DNA of 7,033 bases from Ruminococcaceae bacterium UBA6855 (lineage in GTDB: Bacteria > Bacillota > Clostridia > Oscillospirales > Acutalibacteraceae), in assembly GCA_002451755.1 (NCBI GenBank), contig DKDF01000024.1:22488-29520 (forward strand). The letters are read 5' to 3'. The number at the start of each line of letters is the position of its first letter. The stretch's first letter is position 1. The position numbers and the translations under genes were made by a program. This document shows, piece by piece, positions 1 to 7,033 of this stretch. The notes under the pieces were generated by a model. That model saw only the letters and a list, made by a program, of their open reading frames with translations, was not told the DNA's origin and did not search any database.

Positions 1-126
1 GTCAGCAAGGCGCAGGAGCAGGCGATGCTTGCCGGTTCTATGATCCGACGGGACTCCATTGCCGCTAAACCCAAGAGCTATGACGAGAACGGCAAAGCTA
101 TCAAACCAAAAGACTATGAACGATAA
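1..126 (+). CDS. C-terminal end of an unidentified upstream gene (5' partial)
   Basis: Reading from base 1 gives 41 open codons ending in TAA at 124-126. The tail is hydrophilic and lysine-rich, ending in KPKDYER, with no membrane segment or recognisable catalytic motif. I do not recognise the family. The stop codon lies inside the ribosome-binding site of the next gene, so this is very probably the preceding gene of the same operon, within the conjugation or accessory module of an integrative element. Its coding status rests on the open frame up to the window edge, the same strand and the tight junction. The fragment is too short for codon bias to be decisive. Confidence 0.7.
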   Translation, partial: VSKAQEQAMLAGSMIRRDSIAAKPKSYDENGKAIKPKDYER

Positions 127-133
127 GGAGGTG
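125..133 (+). promoter_or_regulatory. Ribosome-binding site of the giant gene, overlapping the upstream stop codon
   Basis: A near-perfect Shine-Dalgarno sequence, AAGGAGGTG, starts on the last two bases of the upstream TAA and sits 9 bases before the ATG at 141 (counted from the AGGAGG core). This fixes the start of the giant gene. It also suggests translational coupling, because a ribosome terminating on the upstream gene would be positioned on this site. There is no room for a separate promoter here. Confidence 0.9.
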
Positions 134-140
134 TCTGCCG

Positions 141-3100
141 ATGGCACGAAAATACGACTTAATCTCGGAGCTGTATAACCGAACCTGCAAAACGGTCGTT
201 GCAACCCCTGCAAGCTGGGAAGCATTCCTGCGCTCTGCCTGCTACAACTACCGTCTGCGCTTTGACGAGCAGCTTTTGGTACACGCACAGCGACCGGACG
301 CCACCGCTGTTCTTCAGATCGACGACTGGAATAAGAAGTTCGGGCGTTGGGTCAATCGTGGGGCACACGGCATCGCCGCCTTTGAGGATGCCGACAGACG
401 ACGCCAGCGGCTTGTTCACTACTTTGATATTTCCGATACCCACGGAAGCCGCTTTTCCCGCAGAGTTCCCATTTGGCAAATGCGAGACGAGTACACGGCA
501 GAGGTGATCGACACGCTGGAAAGCACCTTTGGTGAGTTGGACGATAAGGAAACTCTTGCCGTTGCCATCGAGTCGGCGGCGAGAAACGCCGTAGAGGACA
601 ACATCCCCGACTATCTTACCGATCTTCTTTACAGCGTGGAGGATAGCTTCTTGGACGGCATATCCGAAGAAGAAATCACCAACATTTTCAAAACGGCTGT
701 TCGCAACAGCATCGCCTATATGATGATGACTCGCCTTGGCATTGATGCCGGAGAATACTTTGAACCTGATGATCTTCGGAATGTGGTGAATTTCACGACC
801 CCCGCCACACTGAACGCTCTCGGCTATGCTACCAGTGATATTGCGGAGATGGGGCTTTCGGAGATCTCCCGCACCATCCTCGCTCTTGATCGTCAAAATC
901 GCATCATTGCGGAAAGCCGCAGTGTTGATTACAATAAAGAAAACAAAACCGAAAGGAGTCCTGATGATGAACGAGATCACTTACACGAGGCAGGGGGACT
1001 ATCTGCTTCCCAATCTGACAATGCCGGAGCAGCCGGAGTTGTCGATGGGCAGGTACTCCCGGATGCGGAAGAAGTTCCTGAAAGAGCATCACAAGGTGCG
1101 CTACTACAACCTGTTGACGAGCTGCACGCTGAACGAGCACCTGAACGATACGGAGCAGAGAGCGACCGAGCTGGAGCAGAAGCTGACGGAGCAGATGGCA
1201 GCGTCGGAGGGCGTGACGGAGAGCCTGAAAGCGACGGATATGATGAGCTGGGTTCGGAAGATGAACAGCATCCGGAACCGAGTGCAGGAGATCGTGATGG
1301 CGGAAGTAATCTTCGCTTAGACTATTACGACCGAAGCCACGAGGATAAAAGCCTGCCGTTCTTCGGCGGCGATGATACGATTCGTGAAATCCTCGGCACC
1401 ACGCCGCACCTGAAAGCAAGCAAAGACGAGATACGGGCATTCTTTGAAGCTACCGCTGATGAGAACGCCCGTATTTCTTATATCAAGCGCATTTTCAACA
1501 ACGACTACACCGAGGTCATCCTGAGCGATGGCAGACGGTGCGGCTACAAGACCTATCAGAATGTGTTGCAGCTTTGGGAGGGTAGCTATCTCTCCCGCAC
1601 CAAGCAGAGCTTCTATGACTGGGGCGTGATCGCCCAGCACTTTGAGACAATGCGGCTCTTGGGTGAGCTTTACGACACGGCGAAGCCGCTGCCGTCCATC
1701 GACGGGCAGTTGAGCTTGATGACAGCAGGAGCAGAGGAACGAAAGCCCTCTGCTTTTACTTTTTCTCAGGAGATCATCGACGCTGTTCTCACCCGTGGCA
1801 GCGGCATCTCTGAGGGGAAAATGCGAATCTATGAGCAGTTCCAAAAGAGTCTGTCTGCAAAGGAAAACGCAGATTTTCTGAAAAATGAATACGGTTGGGG
1901 CGGCGCTTATCCCGTAATTGTCGGAGCCGGTATTGATGAGCAACACGACGGCAAGGGCATCCGTATTTCTAAAGGCATCGGAAGCGATAAACCTCATATC
2001 GACCTGAAATGGAGTCAGGTGGAGAAGCGTATTGCCGAGCTGATAAAACTCGACCGTTACCTGAACCCCAAGGAAAAGGCACAGTACCCTGCGTGGCTGC
2101 AAAGGCAGGAGGAACGCCGTGCAGCACTTGCCGAGGAACGAAGGAACAGAGAAATCTTGTCTACCTCACCGTCCGAAAAGACAGAGCCGAAAAATGAGCA
2201 ATATGGGTACCATCTCGGCAGCACCGTCTATCTCGGAGCAAACGAGTATGAAATCCTGTCCTTTGATGATGAGCGTGTAATGCTCTATGATACGCGGTTT
2301 CCGCTTTTCAACAAGGAAATGACGAGAGCTGAATTCGACAGCAAGGTGCAGGAGAACCCGCTGAATGACCATTTGAAGGTCGTTAAAAAACAGCCCGAAG
2401 AAAAAGAGGTCGAGTATGACATCGGGATGGGCTATCTCGGCAACGGACTGACCGTTTGGAACCGTGCCGTAGAAGTCAATGGAGATTATCAGAACATTGC
2501 CCATATCTCCCCTGAAGGTGAGATCACCTACTATGTGCAGGACTTGCCGCAAAGCGTTGTGGAGCGTATCGAACAGGCGGCAGAAAGAGAAAAGCCAAAG
2601 GATGCTGCTTTGCCGGAGTTCTATCAGGCGTATCTTAAAACCAAAGCAGACAATCCGAGTAGCCTTTTTCTGTATCAGGTGGGTGACTTCTTTGAAGCCT
2701 ATGCCGAGGACGCTGAGGTCGTCGGGACAGCCCTTGACTTGACGCAGACGACCCGTGCCGTCGATCACAACACCCGCGTCCCTATGGTGGGGTTTCCGCA
2801 GCACCGCTTGGAAACCTATCTTACAATGCTGACCGACAGAGGGTACGATGTAGCGGTCAACGCTTTGGAGGACGGTAAACGCATTACCCGCACCGTGGTT
2901 TCCACAACGAAGGAAGCGCCTATCGAGTCCAAACCTATCGGCAGGATCGACTATCTCGGCACGGACGGCAAGGTCGGTGAAAGCATCGAATACACCAGCC
3001 CTTATAGTTTCGAGAAGGACATCAAGGAGGAAAGCTACTACGGTGTCCCGATGAGCATTGTTTTGTATCAGGGCAGGGACGGCAGTACCATCCCGCACGA

Positions 3101-6100
3101 CTTTATTGCACAGCTTGATCCAACGCCCAAGGGCTTTGAGATTATCGACAGCCCTTATCTGACGGACACTGCACTGGATAAGGCAAAACGGCTCATTGAT
3201 GATTTCTGCCGTGAGGAATACCAGCAGGAGGACGGTGCGGATTACACTGACCTTACCAATGTGGGTGTTGCCTACACCACGACTGAGGACGACAAGCACG
3301 AAATACAGGCAAGAGTCAATCTTGTAGATTTTCGCATTGAAACCCTTGTGGATGGAAAAGTCGTCCGCAGTGAGCAGTATGCTTCCATTGAAGAACTGAC
3401 CGAAAAGGGATTGCAGGCGCTTTCCTTTGATGACCTTGTTTACCTCTCCGAAGAAGAATTAGCACAGGTAGAAGCACCCCTTGCACCCGCTTGGGAGCGC
3501 CCGAAGAAAAGCCGGGTACAGACCTTTGACATTCATCCCGAAATCCCTATGGCTGACCGTCATACCTTTGACCTTGCTGCTCACGAGGTTGCAGAGGTCA
3601 ACAAGAAGGAGCGTTTTCACCGCAACTATGCGGCGATTACCGTTCTGAAAATGTGTCAGGAAGAAAACCGCTTTGCCACACCCGACGAGCAGATCATCCT
3701 CTCCAAATATGTGGGCTGGGGCGGTATTCCCGAAGTCTTTGACGAACGGGCAGACTCTTGGCGAACCGAATATGGGATGCTCAAAAACATCCTGTCACCG
3801 GAGGAATATGCTTCCGTAAGGGAAAGCACCCTGACCGCTTTTTATACGCCGCCCACGGTTATAAAAGCCGTGTATAAGGTGATGAAACAGCTCGGTTTCC
3901 GTGAGGGCAACATCTTGGAACCGTCCTGCGGCATCGGGCATTTTATCGGTATGCTGCCGGAAGAAATGAAAGAAAGCAAAATCTACGGTGTAGAACTGGA
4001 CACGATTTCTGCCGGCATTGCACAGCAGTTATATCAAAAGTCCTCTATCGCTGTACAGGGCTTTGAGGAAACCAACCTCCCCGACAGCTTCTTTGATGCC
4101 GTTATGGGCAATGTACCATTCGGGGATTTCAAAGTTCCTGACAAGCGATACGACAAGCATAAGTTCCTCATCCACGACTACTTCTTTGCCAAATCCTTGG
4201 ACAAACTCCGTCCGGGCGGCGTAATGGCGCTCATTACGAGCAAAGGCACAATGGACAAGGGAAACTCCGCCGTCCGCAAGTATATCGCACAGAGAGCCGA
4301 CCTGCTCGGCGCTATCCGTTTACCGAACAACACCTTTAAGGGCAACGCCGGAACGGAGGTCGTGTCGGATATTCTGATCCTGCAAAAGCGTGACCGCATT
4401 GTGGATATAGAGCCGGACTGGGTACAGCTCGGCACGGATGAAAACGGTATCCTGATGAACAGCTACTTTGTTGAGCATCCCGAAATGATACTCGGAGAGA
4501 TGAAAATGGTGTCGGGGCGTTTCGGTTCCGAAGCCACCTGCGTCCCTTACGAGGGGGCAGACCTTGCCGAGCAACTCAGTGAAGCCGTTTCCAATATTCA
4601 CGGTGAGCTGACTGCATATGAGGTGGAGGATGAGCTTGCAGAGGAGGACAATTCCATTCCCGCAGATCCCACCGTTCGCAACTTCTCCTATACGGTGCTG
4701 GACGATAAAATCTACTTCCGAGAAAACAGCCGTATGGCTCCGGTGGAGGTATCGGCTACCGCAGAGAACCGCATTAAGGGTATGATCCGTATCCGAGATT
4801 CGGTCAGACGGCTGATTGAATTGCAGACGGAGGATTACCCCGACTCAGAAATTAAAGCGGAGCAGGAGCGATTAAATGCTCTTTACGATACCTTTTCCAA
4901 GCAGTACGGACTTATCAACAGCCGTGCCAACATCTCTGCCTTCTCACAGGACAGCTCCTTTTTCCTGCTATCTGCTCTTGAAGTTTTGAGCGATGAAGGA
5001 CAGCTTGAACGCAAGGCGGATATGTTCTATAAGCGCACCATCAAGCCGCACACGCCGGTCACATCGGTGGATACTGCCAGTGAAGCACTCGCCGTTTCTA
5101 TGGGCGAAAAAGCCTGTGTGGATATGGAATATATGTGTGAGCTGACCGGAAAAACCGAGGAAGAAATCTTTGCGGATTTGAAGGGTGTCATCTTCTTAAA
5201 CCCGTTGTATGGATACGGCGATGTAACACAGACAAAATACCTGATGGCGGACGAATACCTTTCCGGCAATGTCCGTGAGAAGTTGGCGGTTGCGAAAAAG
5301 TCCGCACAGCTTTATCCCGAAGATTACACCGTCAATGTGGAAACACTGGAACGGGTACAGCCGAAAGACCTTACAGCCAGCGAAATTGCTGTTCGCCTTG
5401 GTGCAACTTGGCTGCCCTCGGATATTGTGGAACAATTTATGTTCGAGTTCTTGGGGACACCGAGGTACGCACAGTGGAATATCAAGATTCACTTCTCCGC
5501 CTATACCGGCGAATGGAACATTGAGGGCAAATCCTATGACCGCAGCAATGTGAAGGCGTACAGCACCTATGGCACGGAGCGTATCAACGCCTATAAGATC
5601 ATCGAGGAAACGCTGAACCTGAAGGATGTCCGCATCTTTGACTATGTGGAGGACGCAGACGGCAAAAAGAAAGCCATCCTGAACAAGAAGGAAACAGCAA
5701 TCGCACAGGCAAAGCAGGAGCTGATCAAGCAAGGCTTTCAGGATTGGGTCTGGTCTGACCCTGAGCGCAGAGAACGGCTCTGCCGCCTTTACAACGATAA
5801 ATTCAACAGCTTGCGTCCTCGTGAGTACGACGGAAGTCATATCGTTTTCAGCGGTATGAACCCCGAAATTGAGCTTCGGGAGCATCAAAGAAATGCGGTG
5901 GCGCACATCCTCTACGGCGGTAATGCACTTCTCGCACACGCCGTAGGCGCAGGAAAAACCTTTGAAATGGTCGCCGCAGCGATGGAATCCAAACGGCTCG
6001 GCTTGTGCAGCAAATCCCTGTTTGTCGTGCCCAACCACCTCACGGAGCAGTGGGCGGCAGAGTTTTTGCAGCTTTATCCGTCTGCCAATATCTTAGTGGC

Positions 6101-7033
6101 AACGAAGAAAGATTTTGAAACCAAAAACCGTAAAAAGTTCTGCGGCAGAATTGCCACCGGCGACTACGACGCCATTATCATCGGGCATACGCAGTTTGAG
6201 AAGATACCGATGTCCATTGAACGGCAGCGGGCGATCCTTGAACAGCAGCTTGATGAAGTGACGGAGGGGATTGCGGAACTGAAAAAGAACCGTGGAGATA
6301 ACTTCTCCGTAAAGCAACTGGAGCGCACGAAGAAAGCCGTCCGACAGAAGCTCGATAAGCTCAACGACCAGTCCAAAAAGGACGATGTTGTGACCTTTGA
6401 GGAGCTGGGTGTGGATAGGCTCTTTATAGACGAGAGCCATTACTACAAGAACCTTTTCCTCTATACGAAAATGCGGAATGTGGGCGGCATCGCCCAAACC
6501 GAAGCGATGAAATCCAGTGACCTCTTTATGAAATGCAGGTACTTGGACGAACTGACCGGAGGGCGTGGCACGGTGTTCGCCACCGGAACGCCAATCTCCA
6601 ATTCGATGGTCGAGCTTTACACCATTCAGCGGTACTTGCAGTACAACACGCTGGTGAGAAACAATCTCCAGCACTTCGATGCGTGGGCATCGACCTTCGG
6701 TGAAACCGTGACCGCCGTGGAATTAACCCCTGAAGGAACTGGCTACCGAGCCAAAACACGCTTTGCTCGCTTCTACAATCTGCCTGAACTGATGGCGATG
6801 TTCAAGGAAATCGCAGACATCAAAACAGTGGATATGCTTGACCTGCCCGTACCGAAAGCAATCTTTCACAACATCTCGGTGAAGCCCTCTGAAATCCAAA
6901 GGGATATGGTTGCGGGGCTTGCGGAAAGAGCCGAAAGGGTGCGGAACGGTATGGTTGATGCAAGAGTGGATAATATGCTCAAGATCACAAACGACGGCAG
7001 AAAGCTGGCACTTGACCAGCGGCTTATCAATCC
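141..7033 (+). CDS. Giant conjugative-element protein: ArdC-like region, MutS-I-like segment, N6-adenine-methylase-like domain and SNF2-type helicase (3' partial)
   Basis: This is an uninterrupted frame of 2,297 complete codons that runs off the window. Residues about 12-100 resemble the ArdC N-terminal ssDNA-binding domain of antirestriction proteins (NEQ-like LLVHAQRPDAT and GRWVNRGAHGIA segments). Residues 275-393 are an Asp/Glu/Gly/Ala-rich linker that coincides with the nested tnpV. Residues 420-820 and 930-1115 hold small modules typical of such proteins. Residues 824-912 resemble MutS domain I. The methylase-like part has FYTPP (near 1234), motif I EPSCGIGHF (1260-1268) and motif IV NVPF (1324-1327), fitting an adenine-N6 enzyme. 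The helicase has GAGKT (1936-1940), DESH (2097-2100) and TGTPIS (2148-2153), with a charged, probably coiled-coil insert at about 2024-2077. The C-terminal helicase lobe lies beyond the window. I infer a cytoplasmic protein that processes or protects element DNA during transfer. The family is common in Tn1549-like elements, but its exact reaction is not established. Family assignment is confident; enzymatic activity is inferred. Confidence 0.95.
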   Translation, partial: MARKYDLISELYNRTCKTVVATPASWEAFLRSACYNYRLRFDEQLLVHAQRPDATAVLQIDDWNKKFGRWVNRGAHGIAAFEDADRRRQRLVHYFDISDTHGSRFSRRVPIWQMRDEYTAEVIDTLESTFGELDDKETLAVAIESAARNAVEDNIPDYLTDLLYSVEDSFLDGISEEEITNIFKTAVRNSIAYMMMTRLGIDAGEYFEPDDLRNVVNFTTPATLNALGYATSDIAEMGLSEISRTILALDRQNRIIAESRSVDYNKENKTERSPDDERDHLHEAGGLSASQSDNAGAAGVVDGQVLPDAEEVPERASQGALLQPVDELHAERAPERYGAESDRAGAEADGADGSVGGRDGEPESDGYDELGSEDEQHPEPSAGDRDGGSNLRLDYYDRSHEDKSLPFFGGDDTIREILGTTPHLKASKDEIRAFFEATADENARISYIKRIFNNDYTEVILSDGRRCGYKTYQNVLQLWEGSYLSRTKQSFYDWGVIAQHFETMRLLGELYDTAKPLPSIDGQLSLMTAGAEERKPSAFTFSQEIIDAVLTRGSGISEGKMRIYEQFQKSLSAKENADFLKNEYGWGGAYPVIVGAGIDEQHDGKGIRISKGIGSDKPHIDLKWSQVEKRIAELIKLDRYLNPKEKAQYPAWLQRQEERRAALAEERRNREILSTSPSEKTEPKNEQYGYHLGSTVYLGANEYEILSFDDERVMLYDTRFPLFNKEMTRAEFDSKVQENPLNDHLKVVKKQPEEKEVEYDIGMGYLGNGLTVWNRAVEVNGDYQNIAHISPEGEITYYVQDLPQSVVERIEQAAEREKPKDAALPEFYQAYLKTKADNPSSLFLYQVGDFFEAYAEDAEVVGTALDLTQTTRAVDHNTRVPMVGFPQHRLETYLTMLTDRGYDVAVNALEDGKRITRTVVSTTKEAPIESKPIGRIDYLGTDGKVGESIEYTSPYSFEKDIKEESYYGVPMSIVLYQGRDGSTIPHDFIAQLDPTPKGFEIIDSPYLTDTALDKAKRLIDDFCREEYQQEDGADYTDLTNVGVAYTTTEDDKHEIQARVNLVDFRIETLVDGKVVRSEQYASIEELTEKGLQALSFDDLVYLSEEELAQVEAPLAPAWERPKKSRVQTFDIHPEIPMADRHTFDLAAHEVAEVNKKERFHRNYAAITVLKMCQEENRFATPDEQIILSKYVGWGGIPEVFDERADSWRTEYGMLKNILSPEEYASVRESTLTAFYTPPTVIKAVYKVMKQLGFREGNILEPSCGIGHFIGMLPEEMKESKIYGVELDTISAGIAQQLYQKSSIAVQGFEETNLPDSFFDAVMGNVPFGDFKVPDKRYDKHKFLIHDYFFAKSLDKLRPGGVMALITSKGTMDKGNSAVRKYIAQRADLLGAIRLPNNTFKGNAGTEVVSDILILQKRDRIVDIEPDWVQLGTDENGILMNSYFVEHPEMILGEMKMVSGRFGSEATCVPYEGADLAEQLSEAVSNIHGELTAYEVEDELAEEDNSIPADPTVRNFSYTVLDDKIYFRENSRMAPVEVSATAENRIKGMIRIRDSVRRLIELQTEDYPDSEIKAEQERLNALYDTFSKQYGLINSRANISAFSQDSSFFLLSALEVLSDEGQLERKADMFYKRTIKPHTPVTSVDTASEALAVSMGEKACVDMEYMCELTGKTEEEIFADLKGVIFLNPLYGYGDVTQTKYLMADEYLSGNVREKLAVAKKSAQLYPEDYTVNVETLERVQPKDLTASEIAVRLGATWLPSDIVEQFMFEFLGTPRYAQWNIKIHFSAYTGEWNIEGKSYDRSNVKAYSTYGTERINAYKIIEETLNLKDVRIFDYVEDADGKKKAILNKKETAIAQAKQELIKQGFQDWVWSDPERRERLCRLYNDKFNSLRPREYDGSHIVFSGMNPEIELREHQRNAVAHILYGGNALLAHAVGAGKTFEMVAAAMESKRLGLCSKSLFVVPNHLTEQWAAEFLQLYPSANILVATKKDFETKNRKKFCGRIATGDYDAIIIGHTQFEKIPMSIERQRAILEQQLDEVTEGIAELKKNRGDNFSVKQLERTKKAVRQKLDKLNDQSKKDDVVTFEELGVDRLFIDESHYYKNLFLYTKMRNVGGIAQTEAMKSSDLFMKCRYLDELTGGRGTVFATGTPISNSMVELYTIQRYLQYNTLVRNNLQHFDAWASTFGETVTAVELTPEGTGYRAKTRFARFYNLPELMAMFKEIADIKTVDMLDLPVPKAIFHNISVKPSEIQRDMVAGLAERAERVRNGMVDARVDNMLKITNDGRKLALDQRLIN
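951..958 (+). promoter_or_regulatory. Internal ribosome-binding site for nested tnpV
   Basis: GAAAGGAG lies inside the giant gene, 5 bases before ATG 964 and 8 bases before ATG 967. In the giant gene's frame it only encodes Glu-Arg-Ser at the edge of a biased linker, so the protein there places little constraint on these bases. Spacing slightly favours the second ATG. It would allow internal initiation on the operon mRNA. Confidence 0.7.
967..1320 (+). CDS. tnpV: TnpV-family transposon-encoded protein, nested in another frame inside the giant gene
   Basis: This 117-residue protein ends at TAG 1318-1320 and is about full length for the TnpV family, named from Tn4451-type mobile elements of Clostridia. 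Family-like features in order are GDYLLPNL (residues 10-17), a basic segment FLKEHHKVRYYNLLTS (37-52), a glutamate-rich helix (about 57-79), EGVTESLKATD (81-91) and WVRKMNSIR (95-103). I see no signal peptide or membrane segment, and most of it is probably helical. Its molecular function is unknown. The whole gene overlaps the giant gene in the same direction but another frame. About 85 percent of its codons end in G or C (hand count 100 of 117), visibly more than in the surrounding gene, which supports real coding selection in this frame. An ATG three bases upstream (964) would add one Met. The alternative is a decayed remnant that is no longer translated, but its intact motifs, length and ribosome-binding site argue against this. 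Confidence 0.75.
   Translation: MNEITYTRQGDYLLPNLTMPEQPELSMGRYSRMRKKFLKEHHKVRYYNLLTSCTLNEHLNDTEQRATELEQKLTEQMAASEGVTESLKATDMMSWVRKMNSIRNRVQEIVMAEVIFA

Noticed and set aside
199..507. Small plus-strand frames in other registers (199-507, 2009-2197, 2479-2742, 4018-4224, 5269-5553)
   Set aside because: Unlike tnpV, they have no family resemblance, codon bias or clear ribosome-binding site, and they overlap structured domains.
826..963. Extension of the tnpV frame upstream to an ATG at 826
   Set aside because: The extra residues do not resemble TnpV, codon character changes, and a good ribosome-binding site directly precedes 964/967.
159..980. Long minus-strand open frame of 273 codons
   Set aside because: It lies antisense to the ArdC-like part of the giant gene. 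Its translation has no family resemblance, and I saw no well-placed ribosome-binding site. Long antisense frames are expected opposite a gene with this codon bias.
951..1320. A frameshift or sequencing error as the explanation for the tnpV frame
   Set aside because: The giant frame is open on both sides and through the segment without any shift, and TnpV has its own start, stop and full length.
904..1440. A third open frame, on the minus strand, across the tnpV overlap
   Set aside because: It gives an Arg/Leu/His-rich translation typical of antisense reading of GC-ending codons, with no family match.
2166..3299. Minus-strand open frame of 377 codons, the longest antisense frame
   Set aside because: It is fully antisense to recognised modules of the giant gene, including the MutS-I-like segment, and its translation shows no recognisable domain.
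1887..3725. EYGWGG near 1887-1904 and YVGWGG near 3708-3725 as an internal domain duplication
   Set aside because: Only a short WGG-type motif is shared. The flanking sequences do not align by eye, so a duplication is not supported.
5196..6038. Minus-strand open frame of 280 codons, and a similar one at 6093-6674
   Set aside because: Both are shadows opposite the conserved pre-helicase and helicase motifs, which clearly set the real frame.

Overview
The window is almost entirely one very large plus-strand gene, open at its 3' end. It begins at position 141 and has no stop codon through position 7033, giving at least 2,297 codons. Codon use, the strong AAGGAGG ribosome-binding site and the domain set point to an integrative conjugative element of the Tn1549/CTn type in a gut-type Firmicute (Clostridia). 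This assignment rests on remembered protein families, not on a search.

Layout. Positions 1-126 are the last 41 codons of an upstream gene I could not identify. Its stop codon overlaps the ribosome-binding site of the giant gene, so the two look like part of one operon. The giant gene then encodes, in order: an ArdC-like N-terminal region; a biased, probably disordered linker; several small family-specific modules; a segment resembling MutS domain I; an N6-adenine-methylase-like domain; a long connecting region; and an SNF2-like superfamily II helicase that is cut off by the window edge after motif III.

The most unusual structure lies at about 951-1320. A complete TnpV-family gene of 117 codons, with its own ribosome-binding site, is nested in another frame on the same strand inside the giant gene. 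The giant protein's Asp/Glu/Gly/Ala-rich linker is exactly what is read from that DNA in the giant gene's own frame. The tnpV frame carries the strong G/C-ending codon bias and a recognisable protein, so tnpV looks like the older frame and the linker like the overprinted one.

How the genes may work together: in conjugative elements, large ArdC/methylase/helicase proteins are thought to handle or protect incoming element DNA after transfer. The role of TnpV is unknown. There is no intergenic stretch longer than 14 bases, and I saw no RNA gene, CRISPR array, insertion-sequence end or terminator.
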